A DNA stretch of 64,000 bases from positions 491,720-555,719 of the forward strand of contig NZ_JASITE010000004.1 of assembly GCF_030767025.1 (NCBI RefSeq), read 5' to 3'. The DNA is from Nocardia sp. CC227C. GTDB taxonomy: Bacteria; Actinomycetota; Actinomycetes; Mycobacteriales; Mycobacteriaceae. Made by a program: the position numbers and the translations under genes. A model generated the notes under the pieces. That model was given only the letters and a program-made list of their open reading frames with translations. It ran no database searches and was not told the origin of the DNA. This document shows positions 28,994 through 38,884 of the stretch, one piece after another; positions within the stretch are counted from its first letter, which is position 1; every line of letters begins with the position of its first letter.

Positions 28994-31759
28994 TCACTCC
29001 GACCAGACGCTCGCCAACGCCTCGCGGTCCGTCACTCCGAGTTTCCGGCACGCCGTATCCAGGCGGTGCCCAACGGTTCTCGCGCTGCGGAACACCTTGG
29101 CGGCGATATCCCGCTCGGTCAGTCCGGCGGCGGCCAATCGCACCACCTGGAGTTCGAGGGTCGTCAACGGCTCCCCCGGCGGCAGACGGTCTCCGGGGAC
29201 GCCGGATACCCCGGCCGGGCGAGGCTGCCGCGCGCCACCGGCCGCCGGACCCGCGCCCAGCCCATGCAGTTCCACCCGCGCCCGCTCGGCCCACGGCACC
29301 GCCCCGAGCCGCTCGAACGTCTCCAGCGCCGTCGTCAGCGCGACCCGCGCCTCCCCCTCCCGTCCTTCCCGGCGCAGCCATTCCCCGTAGAGCAGCCCGG
29401 TCCGCGCGTGGTCGTACCAGCGCTGCGCCGCCGCGTGCAGGCCGAGCGCCTTGCCGAACAGCTCCCCGTCGCCGCTCAACAGCCCCCGGCAGCGCAGGGC
29501 GATGCCCTCGGCCCACGGTTTGTCCAGCGCCGCCGCCCAGGTGTCGATCTCGGACATGGCCGCGCTGGCCCGATCGGGTCGCCGTGCCCGCGCCGCCGCC
29601 TCGATCAGGTCCGCGAGCAGATCGGTCCAGTGTCCCCGTGCCTGCTTCGGCTGCTCGTACAGTTCCCGCAGCCGGTCGAGCGCCTGCCGGTAGCGCCCGT
29701 ACCCGAGATCCAGCAGTGCCAGCGCCCAGTGCCCGTGGGTGACGTCGATGGCGTTGAAATCGCCCGGCTCGTGCCGCAGCGTGCGCCCCGCCAACTCCCG
29801 GCACCGCGCCTCGTCGCCGCGCACGGCCGCGATCATGGCGAGCAGCGCCTCCGCCGTCGCCACCCGCCCCGGCTGCCCGGTGTCCGCGGCGATCCGGAGA
29901 CTGTGGGCGGCAATGATTTCCGCCTCCCAGAACCGGCCCAGGATGAGTTCCGCATTGGCCAGGACGCAGCCGACGGCCGGGCACCAGGTGATCATGCCGC
30001 GCTCGCATACCAGCCCGGCCAGTTCGGTGAGCTGTTCCCGGGCGACCTCCATATCGCCGATGAGGGCCGACTGCGCGGCGAACGCGTGTCGCAGCGAGAT
30101 CATCTCCAGCGGCACCGTCCGCCCGAAGGCCGCATTCGCCCGGATGAGGGCGATTCCGCCGGCCGGATCGCCGGTCTGCATGACCATCGGTCCCCGCAGC
30201 GCGGACAGCAGCGGTGCCCGCATGGGCCCGAGCGCCAGTTCCGCCAGCCGGTGGTACGCCATCCGGAAGTCCGCGAGATCGCCCGCGGTCCACGCGATCC
30301 GGCCCGCGTCGATGAGCAGCCACGCGGCCCGTTGCGGATCGAGGTCTGCGATGTGTTCGGCGGCGTCGAGCATGAGCTGATACGCCCCGTGCGGTGAGCC
30401 GACCTCGAATTCGACGGTCGCCCGGACGGCGAGCACCCGCGCTCGCTCCCCCGGTGTGAGACAGAGTTGTTCGGCGGTGTCGGCGAGTCGCAATGCCTGT
30501 TCGACGCATCCGGCCGCGAGAGCGGTCTCCACGGCCCGGGCGAGCCTGCGGCCCCGCACGACGAGGTCGGGGGTCAGCCGGGCGGCCGCTTCCAGGGCAC
30601 CGGCGGCGCAGGCGTGCGCGGCGTGCGCGCACGCGTAGTCGGCGGCGGCTTCCAGTGCGGCGGCGACGGTTTCGTCCGGTGCGGTGCGGGCGCGGGCAAG
30701 CTGCCAGGCGTGGCGTACCGGATCGTGACGGAGTTCGGCGGCGAGGGCGAGGTGCACCGCCGTCCGGGCGGACGCATCCGCCGCCCGGTATGCCGCCGAG
30801 CGCTGTAGCGGATGCCGGAATGCCACGACCTGCCCGGATCGGCTCAACAGACCGGTGTCCTCCGCCGCGGCGAGCGCGTCGCCGGTGCACCCGAGGCGGG
30901 ACAGGACCCGCGAGACCAGCCCGCGATCACCGGTCTCCTCGGCGGCGGCGACCAGCAGCGCGGTGCGCACGGCCGCGGGATATCCGGCGATACGGTCGGC
31001 ATAACCCGCACACAGCCGCCCCGACAGCTCCTCCTCGCTCGTGCGCACCGCCTCGGCGGTCCGGGGGTGGCCGGCGCGGGCCACCGGGTACATGCCGGGG
31101 AATTCCAGGGTCGCCAAGGGATTCCCGGCGGCGGCGCGCAGTACGCGGTCGCGCGTGTCCGGGGTGAGGGCCGGGAAGTGGTGTGTGAGGAGGGCGGCGG
31201 CCGACTCGTGGTCCAGGGGGGCGAGCCGGAGTTCGGGCAGTCCGTCGGCGTGGAATTCCGTATCTCCGGCGAAGAGCAGGACCAGGTGTTCGGCGTCGAG
31301 TCGGCGGGCGGCGAACAGCAGGGCGTCCCGGGTGGGGCGGTCCAGCAGGTGGGCGTCGTCGACGAGGCACAGCACCGGGGCGTCCGCGGCGAGTTCGGCC
31401 AGCAGGGAGAGCACGGCCAGGCCGACGCAGAAGCGGTCCGCGTCGTCGGATGCCCGGCGCCCGAGTGCGGCGTCCAGGGCGCGGCGCTGCGGTGCCGGTA
31501 GCGCGTCCAGACCGTTGGCGTGCTCCGCCACGGGTCCCAGCAACCGGTGCAGGCCCGCGAAGGGCAGGTCGGAGCCGTTTTCGATCCCGGTGCAGCGCAG
31601 GATCCGCCAGCCCGTGGCGGCGTCGGCCGCCGCGTTCAACAGTGTGGATGTGCCCAGCCCCGGGGCGGCGATGACGGTGAGCGCACGACCGTGGCCCGCC
31701 CGTGCGGTGTCGAGCAGGTCGTGGATGTGCTGTATTTCCTTGGCACGACCGAACAGCAC
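28994..31759 (-). CDS. Large ATP-binding LuxR-type (LAL) regulator, degenerate Walker A
   Basis: The protein of about 921 residues has a STAND-type ATPase domain, a long helical TPR-like middle and a C-terminal LuxR helix-turn-helix (LTTLELQVVRLAAAGLTERDIAAKVFRSARTVGHRLDTAC). Walker A reads APGLGTSTLL, with Thr where the invariant Lys should be, while Walker B (VLCLVDDAHLLD) is intact. GTG at 31759 matches the start of the two neighbouring paralogues; an ATG at 31843 adds 28 residues. It is divergent from the next LAL gene. All three share RILRCTGxE(N/T)xS(D/E)LPF, so they arose by duplication. Target genes are unknown. Confidence 0.88.
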   Translation of the reverse strand: MLFGRAKEIQHIHDLLDTARAGHGRALTVIAAPGLGTSTLLNAAADAATGWRILRCTGIENGSDLPFAGLHRLLGPVAEHANGLDALPAPQRRALDAALGRRASDDADRFCVGLAVLSLLAELAADAPVLCLVDDAHLLDRPTRDALLFAARRLDAEHLVLLFAGDTEFHADGLPELRLAPLDHESAAALLTHHFPALTPDTRDRVLRAAAGNPLATLEFPGMYPVARAGHPRTAEAVRTSEEELSGRLCAGYADRIAGYPAAVRTALLVAAAEETGDRGLVSRVLSRLGCTGDALAAAEDTGLLSRSGQVVAFRHPLQRSAAYRAADASARTAVHLALAAELRHDPVRHAWQLARARTAPDETVAAALEAAADYACAHAAHACAAGALEAAARLTPDLVVRGRRLARAVETALAAGCVEQALRLADTAEQLCLTPGERARVLAVRATVEFEVGSPHGAYQLMLDAAEHIADLDPQRAAWLLIDAGRIAWTAGDLADFRMAYHRLAELALGPMRAPLLSALRGPMVMQTGDPAGGIALIRANAAFGRTVPLEMISLRHAFAAQSALIGDMEVAREQLTELAGLVCERGMITWCPAVGCVLANAELILGRFWEAEIIAAHSLRIAADTGQPGRVATAEALLAMIAAVRGDEARCRELAGRTLRHEPGDFNAIDVTHGHWALALLDLGYGRYRQALDRLRELYEQPKQARGHWTDLLADLIEAAARARRPDRASAAMSEIDTWAAALDKPWAEGIALRCRGLLSGDGELFGKALGLHAAAQRWYDHARTGLLYGEWLRREGREGEARVALTTALETFERLGAVPWAERARVELHGLGAGPAAGGARQPRPAGVSGVPGDRLPPGEPLTTLELQVVRLAAAGLTERDIAAKVFRSARTVGHRLDTACRKLGVTDREALASVWSE

Positions 31760-31881
31760 ATGCGACAACCTATGTCCCGGATCGGGAATCAGCAAATGGT
31801 GAACGTTCTGATTTCGCACCGTATGCGCAGCTCGGCCACACATACCGAAACGATCGGTCGGTCCGGAGAGAATGACCGACT

Positions 31882-34638
31882 ATGACCGCCCGAGCCCTCG
31901 ACCACCCGCCAACCCCCGCCCCGGCACGCCCCCCGGTGCCGTCCCTGGTCGGCCGCACCGAGGAAGTGCGCCGCATCAGCGCCCTCACCGCGGCGGCCGC
32001 CGCGGGACGCGGTGGCGGACTCGCACTGCTCGGCGATCCGGGCGCGGGCAAGTCGGCGCTGCTCGAGCACGCGGAAGCGACGGCGCCCGACCCGGTGCTG
32101 GTACTGCGCTGCACCGGAGTCGAGAGCGAGGCCGAATTGCCTTTCGCCGGGCTGCAATTGCTCGTGCAGCCCTTCCTGCACCGGATCGACGACCTCGCGG
32201 AACCCCATCGCGGCATCCTGCGCCGCGCCTTCGGCCTGAGCGCCGCCGCGAACCCCGCGAGCGACCGCTTCGCGCTGGGCCTGGCCACCCTGGAACTGCT
32301 GGCCGAGATCGCCACCGAGCAGCCGCTGCTGTGCCTGATCGACGACGCGCAGTGGCTGGACTGCCCCTCGGTCGACGCCCTGCACTTCGCCGCGCACCGG
32401 CTCGACGCCGAGGCGGTGGCACTGATCTTCGCGGGGCGGCCGGAGTATCACACGGCGCTGGAGGTGCTGCGGCTGGGCCCGCTGGACGCCGTGCACTCCA
32501 GAACCCTGTTGGACCAGCGTTTTCCGCATCTCGCGCCGGAACTGCGCGAGCGGGTGCTCACCGAGGCGATCGGAATCCCGCTGGCCGTCTTGGAATTGCC
32601 TCGGATGGACCTGGACACCCTGCCGGTCGAGCCGCTGCCCATACCCGACCGACTGTGTGTGGGCTACGCCGACCACATTGCCGCCCAGCCTGATTCGACA
32701 CGGCTGGCACTGCTGGTGGTGGCGGCCGAGGAGACCGGGTGTGTCCGCGTGGTCGAACGGGCCCTGCGACAGCTCGGGCTCGGCGGCGACGCACTGGTGG
32801 CCGCCGAGAACTCCGGCATGGTCATGGTGTCCGGCACCCGCGTCGCTTTCCGGCACCCGCTCAAGCGCTCCGCCGCCTACCGGTTGGCTCCGTTCACCAG
32901 TCGCCAGGCCGTGCACGCGGCGCTGGCCCAAGCGCTGGCCGACGATCCGGACCGAAGGGCCTGGCATCTGGCCGCCGCGACCGCCGAGCCGGACGAAACC
33001 ATCGCAGCCGCGGTGGAAGCCACGGCCCTGCGGGCCGCGGACCGCAGTGCCCACGGTGTCGCCGCCACGGCCTTCGAACGGGCTGCGCGGCTCACGCCGG
33101 ATCCGGCGCACGCCGCCCGCCGCCTGATTCGCGCCATGGCGGCACTGGTGGAGGCGGGACGGCCAGAGCATGCGCTCGTGGTCGCCGACCGGCTGGACCC
33201 CACGGTGCTGGATGCGCCGCGCCGCGCCCGTCTGTACGAACTGCGTGCTCAGATCGCCTTCGAATCCGATTCGCTCACCGCGGCCTACGATCTGTTTCTC
33301 GCCGCCGCGAAGGAATCCGCGGTCGAGCAGCCCTACCGGGCCGGTCTGCTGCTGCTCGACGCCGCGCGTACCGCCTGGGTCGCCGGTGATCTGCCGTGCC
33401 TGCTCCGCGCCCGAGAGCACCTGGCCGAGCTGGCCCTCGGCACGCCCGCCGCACCGCTGCTGGCCGCCGTGGACGGCCCGATCCAGCTGGTGACCGGTGC
33501 CCCGTCCGCCGGTGTCGCGCTCATTCGCGCCGCGACGAACACGGGACGCCCGGTACCGAACCCCGCCGCCCGATTCCCCCTCGCCCTGCTGGCCGCCCTC
33601 GCCTCCGATATCGAGCAGTCGAACACCGTGTTGACCGAGCTGGCCGCCGAGTACAGCGCTCTCGGCATGGCCGGGCGGCTGCCCGCGGTGCACGGCGCAC
33701 TGGGCACGATCCAGTTGCTGCTCGGTCGCTTTCGTGATGCCGAGGCCACCTGCCTGGAGACGGCCCGTCTGGCCGACTGCACCGGCACGCCGAGCCGGGG
33801 GCGCCAGGCCCGGTCGATCCTCGCGGTCCTGGCCGCGGTGCGGGGCGACGCGGAGCGCTGCCGGGAGCTGACCGACTGGCAGCCGCGGCGCGCGGTGAAC
33901 ACCGTCGATGCCGCGCACAACGAATGGGCGCTGCTGCATCTGGATCTGGCACAGGGCCGCTACGAGGCGGCGGTAGCACGGGGTGAGGCGCTGGCCAACA
34001 GCCCGCACCGGGCGCTGGCCCAGTGGCCGCATCTGCTCGCGGACCGGGTGGAGGCGGCCGTGCGCTGGCGGCGGCCGGAGCGCGCCGCCGAACCGCTCGC
34101 GGCGCTCGTCGAATTCGCCGACGCGACGGACAACCCGTGGGTGCGTGGCCTGGCGCTGCGCTGCGGCGCGCTGGTGGACGGCGACCCCGACCGGTACGAG
34201 GAAGCGTTGCGGCTGCACACCAAGGCGCAGCGCGGCTTCGACCACGCGCGCACGGAATTGCTGTACGGCGAATGGCTGCGCCGGGAGCGTCGGGTGCGAG
34301 AGGCGCGCACCCGGCTGTCGGCGGCGCTGGCGGACTTCGAACGGCTGGACGCGCGCCCCTGGGCGGAGCGGGCGCGGGCGGAATCGCGGGCGGCGGGCGG
34401 GGCCGCGTCCGCCGACACCGCGCCGCCCACGGCGAGCGATCATCGCGTGGGACTGCTCACTCCGCAGGAGCTCCAGGTGGTTCGGCTGGCGGCCCGGGGC
34501 GCGACCAACAACGAGATCGGCGCCCGACTGTTTCTCAGCCCCAAAACCGTTGGGCACCATCTCTACCGGGCCTTTCCGAAGCTCGGGGTGCGCAGTCGCG
34601 TCGAACTGGCGCGGCTGCTGGCCGACGAGTCCTGGTGA
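31882..34638 (+). CDS. LAL-family LuxR regulator, intact Walker motifs
   Basis: The 918-residue protein has Walker A GDPGAGKSALL near residue 50 and Walker B LLCLIDDAQWLD near 155. A long helical domain follows, then a LuxR helix-turn-helix at the C-terminus (LTPQELQVVRLAARGATNNEIGARLFLSPKTVGHHL). The recognition helix differs from the first paralogue. ATG at 31882 is used. Stop and start of the next gene are 24 bases apart, so these two are probably co-transcribed. LAL proteins usually activate clustered catabolic or secondary-metabolite genes when an inducer binds the helical domain; no inducer can be named. Confidence 0.92.
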   Translation: MTARALDHPPTPAPARPPVPSLVGRTEEVRRISALTAAAAAGRGGGLALLGDPGAGKSALLEHAEATAPDPVLVLRCTGVESEAELPFAGLQLLVQPFLHRIDDLAEPHRGILRRAFGLSAAANPASDRFALGLATLELLAEIATEQPLLCLIDDAQWLDCPSVDALHFAAHRLDAEAVALIFAGRPEYHTALEVLRLGPLDAVHSRTLLDQRFPHLAPELRERVLTEAIGIPLAVLELPRMDLDTLPVEPLPIPDRLCVGYADHIAAQPDSTRLALLVVAAEETGCVRVVERALRQLGLGGDALVAAENSGMVMVSGTRVAFRHPLKRSAAYRLAPFTSRQAVHAALAQALADDPDRRAWHLAAATAEPDETIAAAVEATALRAADRSAHGVAATAFERAARLTPDPAHAARRLIRAMAALVEAGRPEHALVVADRLDPTVLDAPRRARLYELRAQIAFESDSLTAAYDLFLAAAKESAVEQPYRAGLLLLDAARTAWVAGDLPCLLRAREHLAELALGTPAAPLLAAVDGPIQLVTGAPSAGVALIRAATNTGRPVPNPAARFPLALLAALASDIEQSNTVLTELAAEYSALGMAGRLPAVHGALGTIQLLLGRFRDAEATCLETARLADCTGTPSRGRQARSILAVLAAVRGDAERCRELTDWQPRRAVNTVDAAHNEWALLHLDLAQGRYEAAVARGEALANSPHRALAQWPHLLADRVEAAVRWRRPERAAEPLAALVEFADATDNPWVRGLALRCGALVDGDPDRYEEALRLHTKAQRGFDHARTELLYGEWLRRERRVREARTRLSAALADFERLDARPWAERARAESRAAGGAASADTAPPTASDHRVGLLTPQELQVVRLAARGATNNEIGARLFLSPKTVGHHLYRAFPKLGVRSRVELARLLADESW

Positions 34639-34662
34639 GCCGTCGCCGGGCGGAGGAGTGAA

Positions 34663-37371
34663 TTGCGGGCCGATCACCCGGGCGGCAGAGTGCTGGTAAT
34701 GCTCTACGGCCGCGCGACGGAACAACATCGCATCGGGACCCTGCTCTCGGACGCCCGCGCGGGGCGCAGCGGGACGCTGGCCGTGCTCGCAGGTCCGGGC
34801 GAGGGCAAATCCGCGCTGCTGCGCCGGGCCGCCGAACTCACCGATCCGAGCTGGCGGATCCTGCGCTGCACCGGTGTCGAGACCGCGTCCGAACTCCCGT
34901 TCACCGCCCTGCGGCAGTTGCTGGACCCCGCGCTGCACCACCTGGACGCCCTGCCGGAGCCGCAGCGCGAGGCGTTGAGCTGCGCACTCGGACTGCGGCC
35001 GGTGACGAATCCGGAACGGTTCCTGGTGGGCCTGGCGACGCTGTCGCTGCTGGCGGAACTGGCCACCGACGCCCCCGTGCTGTGCCTGATCGACGACGCG
35101 CAGTGGCTGGACCAGTCCTCGCTGGACGCCCTGCTGTTCACGGCCCGCAGGCTGAGCGCGGAGGGCATCGTGCTGCTGTTCGCGGGGCGAGCGCCGTTCC
35201 GCGCGCCGGGGCTCGAGCGCCTGTGCCCGGCTCCGCTGGATTCCGGGCAGGCGCGAGCGCTGCTGGCGGACCACTTCCCGATGCTGCCGGTCGAGGTGCG
35301 CGACCGGGTACTCGCGGAGGCGGCCGGCAACCCACTGGCGTTGCTGGAGCTGCCGGGGATGAATCCGGGGATGTCGCAGGTGGGTCCGCTGGCGCTCAGC
35401 GATCGGCTGCTGTCCGGATATCAGCGGCACATCGCGGCGCTGTCGGAGCCGGCGCGGCTGGCACTGCTGGTGTCCGCCGCCGATGACGCCGGTGAGCTGG
35501 CCACGGTGCTGCGGGTGCTGGCCGCACTCGGTGCCGGTCCCGACGCGCTCGCGGAGGCGGAGCGCGGCGGCCTCATCGATGTCTCGGGACAGCGGGTGCT
35601 GTTCCGGCATCCGGTCATGCGGGCAGCGGCGTACCGCAGCGCACCCGCCGATCGTCGGCTCGCGGTGCACGCGGCCCTCGCCACCGCGCTCGCCGACGAT
35701 CCGGACCGGCATGCCTGGCAGCTGGCCGCGGCGACCCAGCACCCGGACGAAGCCGTCGCGGCCGCCGTGGAATCGGCCGCCGTGCGCGCCCGGCAGCGCA
35801 GCGGGCACGGCCCGGCGGCCAGCGCGTGGGAGCGCGCCGCGCAACTGTCGCCGACGCCGCACGAGCGCGCGCGCCGCCTGGTCGAAGCCTTGGAGGACGC
35901 GGCGAGCGCCGGACGGTTCGACAGCGCCGAACGGCTGGCCGACGAGCTAGGAGCGCTGCCCGTCGATCCGGGGTGGCGAGCCCGGATCGCCTCGGTCCGG
36001 GCGTACACGGCGTTCGAGCACGGCGCACCGGAGCGGGCGCACCGACTGCTGCGCGCGGGGGCCGCGGCCGTGACGGCGACCGATCCCGCGCGAGCTGCGG
36101 CACTGCTGCTCGAAGCCGGTCGATGTGCTTGGGCCGCAGCCGATCTGGGCGCGCTACGGGAGACGCGCGAGATTCTGCGGGAGCTGCCGCCGGCCCCGGA
36201 CCGCGACCGATTCCTGCTCGCCTACGACGGCGTACTCGGTCTGTACGCCGACGATCCGACCGACGGCATCGCATTGTTGCGCCGCCAGCGCCGCACCGCA
36301 TCCGAACCGCGGCATCGGGATCCGGCGGTGCGCCTGGTGCTGTCGGCGCAGGCGATCGTCCTCGGTGACGCCGACGCCACCCGCGACCTGCTCACCGCAC
36401 TGGCCGAGGACTACCGTGCCCGCGGTGCCGCGGGCTGCCTGACCACTGTCGAATCACGCTTGGCCCAGGTCGAATTCATGGCCGGGCGATTTCGCGAGGC
36501 GGAGCTGCTCGCCACCGAGGCCGCCCAACTCGGCGAGCACGTCGAGCAACCGGTGGGCGGCACCCACGCCGCCACGGTGCTGGCGCTGACCGCCGCCGCG
36601 ATGGGCGATGCCCGGCGCTGCCTGGAGCTGGTCGAGCGGTACCGGCACGGGCCGCCCATCGCCGCCCTGCACCGGATCCACTTCGATTGGGCGCTGGCGG
36701 TGCTGGAGATGGCCCGCGGTGACTTCGAGTCCGCGCTGGACCGGATGGAGGCGCTGGACCGTACCCCGCTGAATCGCCACGGCCAGTGGCTGTCCGTGTA
36801 CGCCGACCGCATCGAGGCCGCGGTGCGCATCGGGCGGCCGGAGCGGGCTCGGGAACCCCTGGAAGCGCTGCGGCTCTGGGCCGCGGCCCTGGACGCGCCG
36901 TGGGCGGAGGCGCTGCTGCTGCGCGGGCGGGCGGTGCTGACGGGCGACCCGGACGCCTACACCCGCGCCCTGGGGCTGCATGCCCGCCAGGGCCGCTGGT
37001 TCGACCGCGCCCGCACCGGACTGCTGTACGGCGAATGGCTGCGGCAGCAACATCGCACGGCGGACGCGCGCGCCGAATTGCGCACCGCCATGGAGGTATT
37101 CGAGCGAGTCGGCGCGACCACCTGGGCGGCGCGGGCGAGTGCGGAACTGCGCGCCGCGGGCGCGGCGGAACCCACCGGGAATGCGCCCGGCACGTCGTTG
37201 ACACCGCAGGAGTCGCAGGTGGCACGGCTGGCCGCCGGGGGCGCCACCAATCGGGAGATCGCTGCCCGCCTGTTCCTGAGCCCGAAGACGGTGGGGCATC
37301 ACCTGTCGCGTGTCTTCCGCAAGCTCGGGGTGGCCAATCGAGTGGAGCTCGCCCGCCTGGAGCTGGATTGA
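34663..37371 (+). CDS. LAL-family LuxR regulator, third paralogue
   Basis: The 902-residue protein has Walker A GPGEGKSALL, Walker B VLCLIDDAQWLD, a TPR-like middle and the C-terminal LuxR helix-turn-helix LTPQESQVARLAAGGATNREIAARLFLSPKTVGHHL. TTG at 34663 is chosen because GGAGGAG lies four bases before it; an ATG at 34699 without a good site is the alternative. It follows the second LAL gene by 24 bases in the same direction. Confidence 0.92.
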   Translation: MRADHPGGRVLVMLYGRATEQHRIGTLLSDARAGRSGTLAVLAGPGEGKSALLRRAAELTDPSWRILRCTGVETASELPFTALRQLLDPALHHLDALPEPQREALSCALGLRPVTNPERFLVGLATLSLLAELATDAPVLCLIDDAQWLDQSSLDALLFTARRLSAEGIVLLFAGRAPFRAPGLERLCPAPLDSGQARALLADHFPMLPVEVRDRVLAEAAGNPLALLELPGMNPGMSQVGPLALSDRLLSGYQRHIAALSEPARLALLVSAADDAGELATVLRVLAALGAGPDALAEAERGGLIDVSGQRVLFRHPVMRAAAYRSAPADRRLAVHAALATALADDPDRHAWQLAAATQHPDEAVAAAVESAAVRARQRSGHGPAASAWERAAQLSPTPHERARRLVEALEDAASAGRFDSAERLADELGALPVDPGWRARIASVRAYTAFEHGAPERAHRLLRAGAAAVTATDPARAAALLLEAGRCAWAAADLGALRETREILRELPPAPDRDRFLLAYDGVLGLYADDPTDGIALLRRQRRTASEPRHRDPAVRLVLSAQAIVLGDADATRDLLTALAEDYRARGAAGCLTTVESRLAQVEFMAGRFREAELLATEAAQLGEHVEQPVGGTHAATVLALTAAAMGDARRCLELVERYRHGPPIAALHRIHFDWALAVLEMARGDFESALDRMEALDRTPLNRHGQWLSVYADRIEAAVRIGRPERAREPLEALRLWAAALDAPWAEALLLRGRAVLTGDPDAYTRALGLHARQGRWFDRARTGLLYGEWLRQQHRTADARAELRTAMEVFERVGATTWAARASAELRAAGAAEPTGNAPGTSLTPQESQVARLAAGGATNREIAARLFLSPKTVGHHLSRVFRKLGVANRVELARLELD

Positions 37372-37665
37372 GTCCGCGCGGGAACAAGTCCGCGCTGGAT
37401 CGAGTCCGTGACCGGTCCGAACCACGACCGGTATGACGAGGCGGACGTCAGAGTCCGGGGGAGACCGCCTCGCCACACCCTCCGACCATGGCAAATGGCA
37501 GCCGAGGACGGACCGGCGGTACGACGAGGGATGCCGTACCGCCGATCATGAGAGTAGGGAGACGGCGGCCGCGCCGGTATCGGTCGAATGCCCTATTCCG
37601 CCGCGGCGGGCGAGCAGCCGCGGGCCAACCGACACTCGCCGCTGCACCCGGCGGTCGCCGCGCAC
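37372..37665. other. Convergent gap, no gene seen
   Basis: The 294 bases between the third LAL gene and the leftward monooxygenase gene hold no supported ORF. No strong T-tailed hairpin was found. Confidence 0.4.
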
Positions 37666-38805
37666 TCAGCGGGGCGGATGCCAGTCGAGCGTGGGCGCGA
37701 GCGAGTTCAGCATCACCCGGCCCGGCAGCAGCCGCAGTGCCAGGTTCCGCGCCGCGACGGCCGAGCGCGAATCCCGGTGCGCGAGCACGCCCATGACATG
37801 GGAGCGCTCGGCGATGCCCTGCGCACGGGGCCGCCGCGCGCGGTCGTAGGCGGCGAGCGCGGCGGTGGTCTCCTCGTGCGAATCGAGCGCGGACGCCAGC
37901 GTCAGGGCGTCCTCCAGGGCTTGATTCGCGCCCTGGCCCAGATTCGGTGTCATGGCGTGCGCCGCATCGCCGAGCAGTGCGATCCGGCCGGATACGAAGC
38001 TGTCCAGATGCGGCAGTTCGAGAATGTCGTGCCGCAGCACCGCCGCCTCGGTGGCCGCCGCCAGCAGTTCGGGGACGGGATCGTGCCAGGTGCCGAATCG
38101 ACGGCGCAGCTCCGCCAGCTCACCCTCGCCGCCACGCTGCCCGGCCGGAACACTCGCGGCGGCATAGAGGTACACCCGGCCGTCCGGCAGCGGCGCGAGC
38201 CCGATGCGCTGGCCGCGCCCCCAGGTCTCCCCACCGCACCGCACCGGCCGCGGCGGGTCGACCACCAGCCGCCACGCCGTGTATCCGACGTAGCGGGGCC
38301 GGGGCGCACCGGGCCACAGCCGGGTGCGTATCGGGCTGTGCAGGCCGTCGGCGGCGATCACCAGATCGGCCCGCGCGGTACCGCGCCCGTGCACCACCTC
38401 GACCTTCGCACCGACCGTGCGGACCTCCTCGACCTCGGTGTCGGCGTGCAGGGCGTGATCGGGTACGGCGGCCCGCAGGCTGTCCAACAGATCGGCCCGG
38501 TGCAGGACGACGAGCGGGCCGAAACGCCGCTCGAACCTCCGGGTGTCGGTGCGCGACAGCCAGCGACCCCCGGGGGTGCGGATGCCCGCCGTGGTCTCGG
38601 CCAGCGCACGCGCCCGGACGACGGCGCCGAGCCCGAGGGCGTCCAGGGCGCGAAGACCATTGGGGCAGATCGAGATTCCCGCACCGACCGCACCGAAGTC
38701 GCGGGCCTTCTCCAGCACCGCGACCTCCCACCCGCGCAGCCCCAGCGCGCGGGCCACCGCCAGTCCCCCGATGCCGCCACCGACGACGATGGCTTCCCTG
38801 CCCAT
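37666..38805 (-). CDS. FAD-dependent monooxygenase (salicylate-hydroxylase-like)
   Basis: The 379-residue flavoprotein has the dinucleotide fold VVGGGIGGLAVARALGLRGWEVAVLEK at its N-terminus. The second FAD motif is GRIALLGDAAHAMTPNLGQGANQALEDA near residue 270, and the DG-type motif is ADLVIAADGLHSPIR. This is the class A aromatic hydroxylase fold (UbiH/PHBH type). The substrate is unknown. A GGAGGGAG site precedes the ATG. It is followed, in the opposite sense to the LAL genes, by the epimerase gene upstream on the same strand, 79 bases away. Confidence 0.92.
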   Translation of the reverse strand: MGREAIVVGGGIGGLAVARALGLRGWEVAVLEKARDFGAVGAGISICPNGLRALDALGLGAVVRARALAETTAGIRTPGGRWLSRTDTRRFERRFGPLVVLHRADLLDSLRAAVPDHALHADTEVEEVRTVGAKVEVVHGRGTARADLVIAADGLHSPIRTRLWPGAPRPRYVGYTAWRLVVDPPRPVRCGGETWGRGQRIGLAPLPDGRVYLYAAASVPAGQRGGEGELAELRRRFGTWHDPVPELLAAATEAAVLRHDILELPHLDSFVSGRIALLGDAAHAMTPNLGQGANQALEDALTLASALDSHEETTAALAAYDRARRPRAQGIAERSHVMGVLAHRDSRSAVAARNLALRLLPGRVMLNSLAPTLDWHPPR

Positions 38806-38884
38806 TGCGATCTCCCTCCGACGAACACACCAACGCTAGGGACGGGTACGTCCGGGCGGTATCGGGCGATCGCCCGTATCCGGT

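Noticed and set aside
31789..35862. Leftward open frame of 1357 codons
   Set aside because: It is antisense to the second and third LAL genes, whose motifs are clear. High-GC DNA leaves such frames open by chance.
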